From Flavobacteriales bacterium (lineage in GTDB: Bacteria; Bacteroidota; Bacteroidia; Flavobacteriales_D; Crocinitomicaceae), in the NCBI GenBank assembly GCA_947496835.1, contig CANMFV010000008.1:1-15867 (forward strand): 15,867 bases of DNA, read 5' to 3'. This document shows positions 14,077 to 15,867 of this stretch, one piece after another. Both the position numbers and the translations under genes were made by a program. A model generated the notes under the pieces. It ran no database searches. It had not been told where the DNA came from and saw nothing but the letters and a program-made list of their open reading frames with translations. Each line of letters starts with the position of its first letter. The stretch's first letter is position 1.

Positions 14077-14943
14077 CTATTGAGATTCGAACTTAATCGG
14101 TAGTCGCACATACGTACGAACTTCACGGCCTGCATTCGAAGCTGCTTTCCATTTCGGCATTTTCGTAATTACGCGAAGTGCTTCTTTGTCACAAGCAGGA
14201 CACTCATCTAATTTCGTTTCAACAACGGCGTTAGATACGGTTCCATCTTTTTCAACGACAAAACGAACAATTACGCGTCCATTTACACCAAGGTCTGCTG
14301 CTTCAGCTGGAGGACGAATATTATCGTTGATAAATTCATTTAATTTATCGTATCCTCCATTAAATTCTGCTTCTACTTCAACCCACGTTTCAATTGGTTC
14401 AACAACTGTTTCTGTCAGTGCTGGACCTCCTGCAGGTGCATCCGTTGGTAATTCCCAACCTTCGTCACCACCTTCTACGTCTTGATCTCCAGCTTTTGTG
14501 TTTTCAAGTTCTGCTTGCGTAGGTAATACGTCAGTTACAACTTCATCCTCAATCACTGGCGGCAAGAAAGCCGTCATTTGCTCCAATTTTGGAGGTGGGG
14601 GAGGAGGAGGTGTTACGGGCGGCGGAAGTTCTTTAGCCGGTGGTTGTAACGTGATGTTTTTACTGTTTTCTTTTGGAAGTTCAACTTCTTCTTTCGGTAA
14701 ACGTTTGATGAGTTCAGAAATTCCAAATGATAACGCTGCAAGAAGAATTAACCCAGCCATAATCATGACCATGCGTTTGTTGTAACTGCTTCTCAGCACA
14801 TAAGCGCCGTAGGCTTTGTTTCTGTGCGCAAAAACAACTTCATTTCTCGTGTTTGATGTTACTTGCTGCCATTTACGAGCAGTAAAATAGTCTAGGAGAG
14901 AAAATCCTGTGACTAAAGCAACGATGACATAGAGGACTTGCAT
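14077..14943 (-). CDS. tonB: Energy transducer TonB
   Basis: A 288-residue protein that transmits energy from the ExbB/ExbD motor to outer-membrane TonB-dependent receptors. In order: a hydrophobic segment at 3-20; a basic stretch with VVFAHRNKAYGAYVLR at 36-51, common in Bacteroidota TonB; a membrane segment at 57-77; a proline-rich periplasmic spacer at 100-119 with seven consecutive prolines; an acidic linker at 130-165; and a TonB C-terminal domain at about 195-288 (NGRVIVRFVVEKDGTVSNAVV, MPKWKAA, VRLPIKF). Two features are unusual: the extra N-terminal helix and a CPAC motif at 248-251. It starts 5 nt after the exbD stop, which supports this start and a shared transcript. Confidence 0.92.
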   Translation of the reverse strand: MQVLYVIVALVTGFSLLDYFTARKWQQVTSNTRNEVVFAHRNKAYGAYVLRSSYNKRMVMIMAGLILLAALSFGISELIKRLPKEEVELPKENSKNITLQPPAKELPPPVTPPPPPPPKLEQMTAFLPPVIEDEVVTDVLPTQAELENTKAGDQDVEGGDEGWELPTDAPAGGPALTETVVEPIETWVEVEAEFNGGYDKLNEFINDNIRPPAEAADLGVNGRVIVRFVVEKDGTVSNAVVETKLDECPACDKEALRVITKMPKWKAASNAGREVRTYVRLPIKFESQ

Positions 14944-14948
14944 AGGAA

Positions 14949-15602
14949 TTATTTTTTAAGTTTTTCTTTCATCAACTGCAGCTCTCCTGGTGTAATATCA
15001 ACTGGTGCGATTACCCCGATTTCTGCAATTTTTAATTCATCCACAAGATCAATGAAATTCTTACACAACGCTTCTTTATCTGTTTTGATAAGTACTTTCA
15101 GTGCTTCTCTCTCGACTCTGAGTCCATCAAGCTTTTTCAGGTAAGTACTATCATTAAGTTGTTTGCGTTTTAGTTTTTCATCAAGACCTTGCTTTTTAAC
15201 TAAAACGTAATTATTTAACTTTCCTAACAATTTTCTGATACCTTTTTCTCCTGTACCAAAATCCACCTCTTTTAACTCCGTTACTGAACCATCGTCAGCA
15301 CGGTGATCGTTGTTGTAATATTCACCTTGGTAATAGAAAATACGGTCTTCCGAAAGTAGGAAGGTAATACCGTTGTTCATCTTTGGACCTTTAACATCCA
15401 TGTCTTTATCAACTTTCGCTGGGTAAGCTAGTGGTAACATTTTAGGCTTACTAAAAGTGGATGTTAGGACGAAAAACGTCAATAGTAAGAAAGCCAAGTC
15501 AACCATGGGTGTCATGTCTACTCGAGTCGAGCTTTTCTTTGCTCTTTTCTTGCCTTTGCCTTTGCCGTGGCCACCGCCACCGCCTTCTGCCATTTCTGCC
15601 AT
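14949..15602 (-). CDS. exbD: ExbD/TolR family biopolymer transport protein, enlarged form
   Basis: A 217-residue proton-channel partner of ExbB. The cytoplasmic N-terminus is glycine- and lysine-rich (residues 7-24), then VDMTPMVDLAFLLLTFF at 28-44 carries the invariant membrane Asp (D35) that takes part in proton translocation. The periplasmic part is about 165 residues, longer than in E. coli ExbD (141 residues in all). It includes an extra charged, coiled-coil-prone segment (about 130-170, LVKKQGLDEKLKRKQLN to LRVEREALKVL). The C-terminal block (FIDLVDELKIAEIGVIAPVDIT) matches the conserved ExbD ending. A second ExbD gene lies 6 nt upstream, and tonB 5 nt downstream. Codons for residues 1 and 4 are both ATG, so the start could be three codons later. 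Confidence 0.9.
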   Translation of the reverse strand: MAEMAEGGGGGHGKGKGKKRAKKSSTRVDMTPMVDLAFLLLTFFVLTSTFSKPKMLPLAYPAKVDKDMDVKGPKMNNGITFLLSEDRIFYYQGEYYNNDHRADDGSVTELKEVDFGTGEKGIRKLLGKLNNYVLVKKQGLDEKLKRKQLNDSTYLKKLDGLRVEREALKVLIKTDKEALCKNFIDLVDELKIAEIGVIAPVDITPGELQLMKEKLKK

Positions 15603-15608
15603 TTCTAA

Positions 15609-15867
15609 TTAATTTACCGGAGCGAGCTCCGAAGAAGTTATGAAATTCAAGTTATTTAAGTTCAATTCCCTGAACACATTGATAACATCTTCCGCTTTTT
15701 GGTATTTAGTTTTGGAGTCAACTCGTAGAATGAATTTCGGTTTAAAATCATCCGCGTCTGGACTTTCGCCTTTTAGTTTTGCTTCTTCGAACGCTGATTT
15801 TGCAGAGTTCAGAGCGGCAGTACCAGCGTAGCTAATCCAGTCATATAATTCATTTGTTTTTGTTGAA
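15609..15867 (-). CDS. exbD: ExbD/TolR family protein, C-terminal part (5' end beyond the right edge)
   Basis: The last 85 codons of a minus-strand gene, ending with TAA at 15609-15611. The sequence KFILRVDSKTKYQKAEDVINVFRELNLNNLNFIT is the C-terminal ExbD pattern (a strand beginning with a hydrophobic-Arg-Val-Asp element, a helix, then a final strand). Only the periplasmic domain is in the window; the transmembrane helix and its aspartate are not. It lies 6 nt before the second exbD. Tandem exbD genes before tonB are usual in Bacteroidota, where the two ExbD subunits may form a mixed dimer; MotA/TolQ/ExbB is expected further upstream. Confidence 0.85.
   Translation of the reverse strand, partial: STKTNELYDWISYAGTAALNSAKSAFEEAKLKGESPDADDFKPKFILRVDSKTKYQKAEDVINVFRELNLNNLNFITSSELAPVN

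Noticed and set aside
14186..14785. Plus-strand open frames rich in Ser and Gly opposite tonB
   Set aside because: They mirror the proline-rich and acidic codons of tonB on the other strand and have no family resemblance or start signal.
1..15867. Mobile elements, CRISPR arrays, tRNA or rRNA genes
   Set aside because: No transposase, integrase, direct repeat array, or RNA-gene-like sequence was recognised on either strand.

Overview
The window looks like chromosomal DNA from a Bacteroidota bacterium, most likely class Flavobacteriia (a Fluviicola-like or other Crocinitomicaceae member is my best guess, from gene content only). The reasons are: AT-rich DNA; several lineage-typical families (IPExxxVDY protein, DUF5916 barrel, PadR-PspC pair, exbD-exbD-tonB cluster); start codons without recognisable Shine-Dalgarno sequences; and repeated matches to the Bacteroidetes sigma-A promoter (TTG/TTTG, 17-23 nt, TAnnTTTG). 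No mobile element, tRNA, rRNA or CRISPR array is visible. The gene set is housekeeping plus lineage-specific envelope genes, with little sign of recent transfer.

Layout, left to right. (1) The 3' end of paaD (phenylacetyl-CoA epoxidase accessory subunit) ends in a strong terminator. (2) A PadR regulator and a PspC-domain membrane protein form a two-gene unit, with a promoter embedded in nested inverted repeats. (3) Converging on it with no gap is a minus-strand pair: an M15-like/DUF5715 exported protein followed by a DUF5916 outer-membrane protein. (4) Divergent from that pair are a DUF493 protein and a one-base-overlapping membrane-anchored beta-sandwich protein, which converge (4-bp overlap) on an outer-membrane beta-barrel gene. 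(5) A plus-strand housekeeping run follows: IPExxxVDY protein, pyruvate kinase, RecJ and riboflavin synthase, with promoter-like boxes inside the 3' ends of pyk and recJ. It closes at a bidirectional terminator. (6) The right third is a minus-strand envelope-energisation cluster, read from the right edge: exbD (partial), exbD, tonB, a terminator-like hairpin, a small two-helix membrane protein, a PstS-like lipoprotein, and a periplasmic TPR protein with its own promoter. ExbB/TolQ would be expected just beyond the right edge.

Working together: the ExbD/TonB proteins would use the proton-motive force to energise outer-membrane receptors. The small membrane protein and the substrate-binding lipoprotein are translationally coupled (ATGA overlap) and follow tonB across a hairpin. 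The binding protein has no ABC permease beside it in this window, so its role is unclear; this is the least explained part of the window. Another recurring feature is TAnnTTTG boxes lying 4-19 nt before start codons, implying leaderless or very short-leader mRNAs.

Several starts were set from context rather than longest reading frame: DUF5916 at 4644, OMP at 6744, IPExxxVDY at 6869, riboflavin synthase at 10522 and the small membrane protein at 14016. There is no stretch longer than 300 bases without a gene. All family assignments come from reading the translated sequence, not from database searches.
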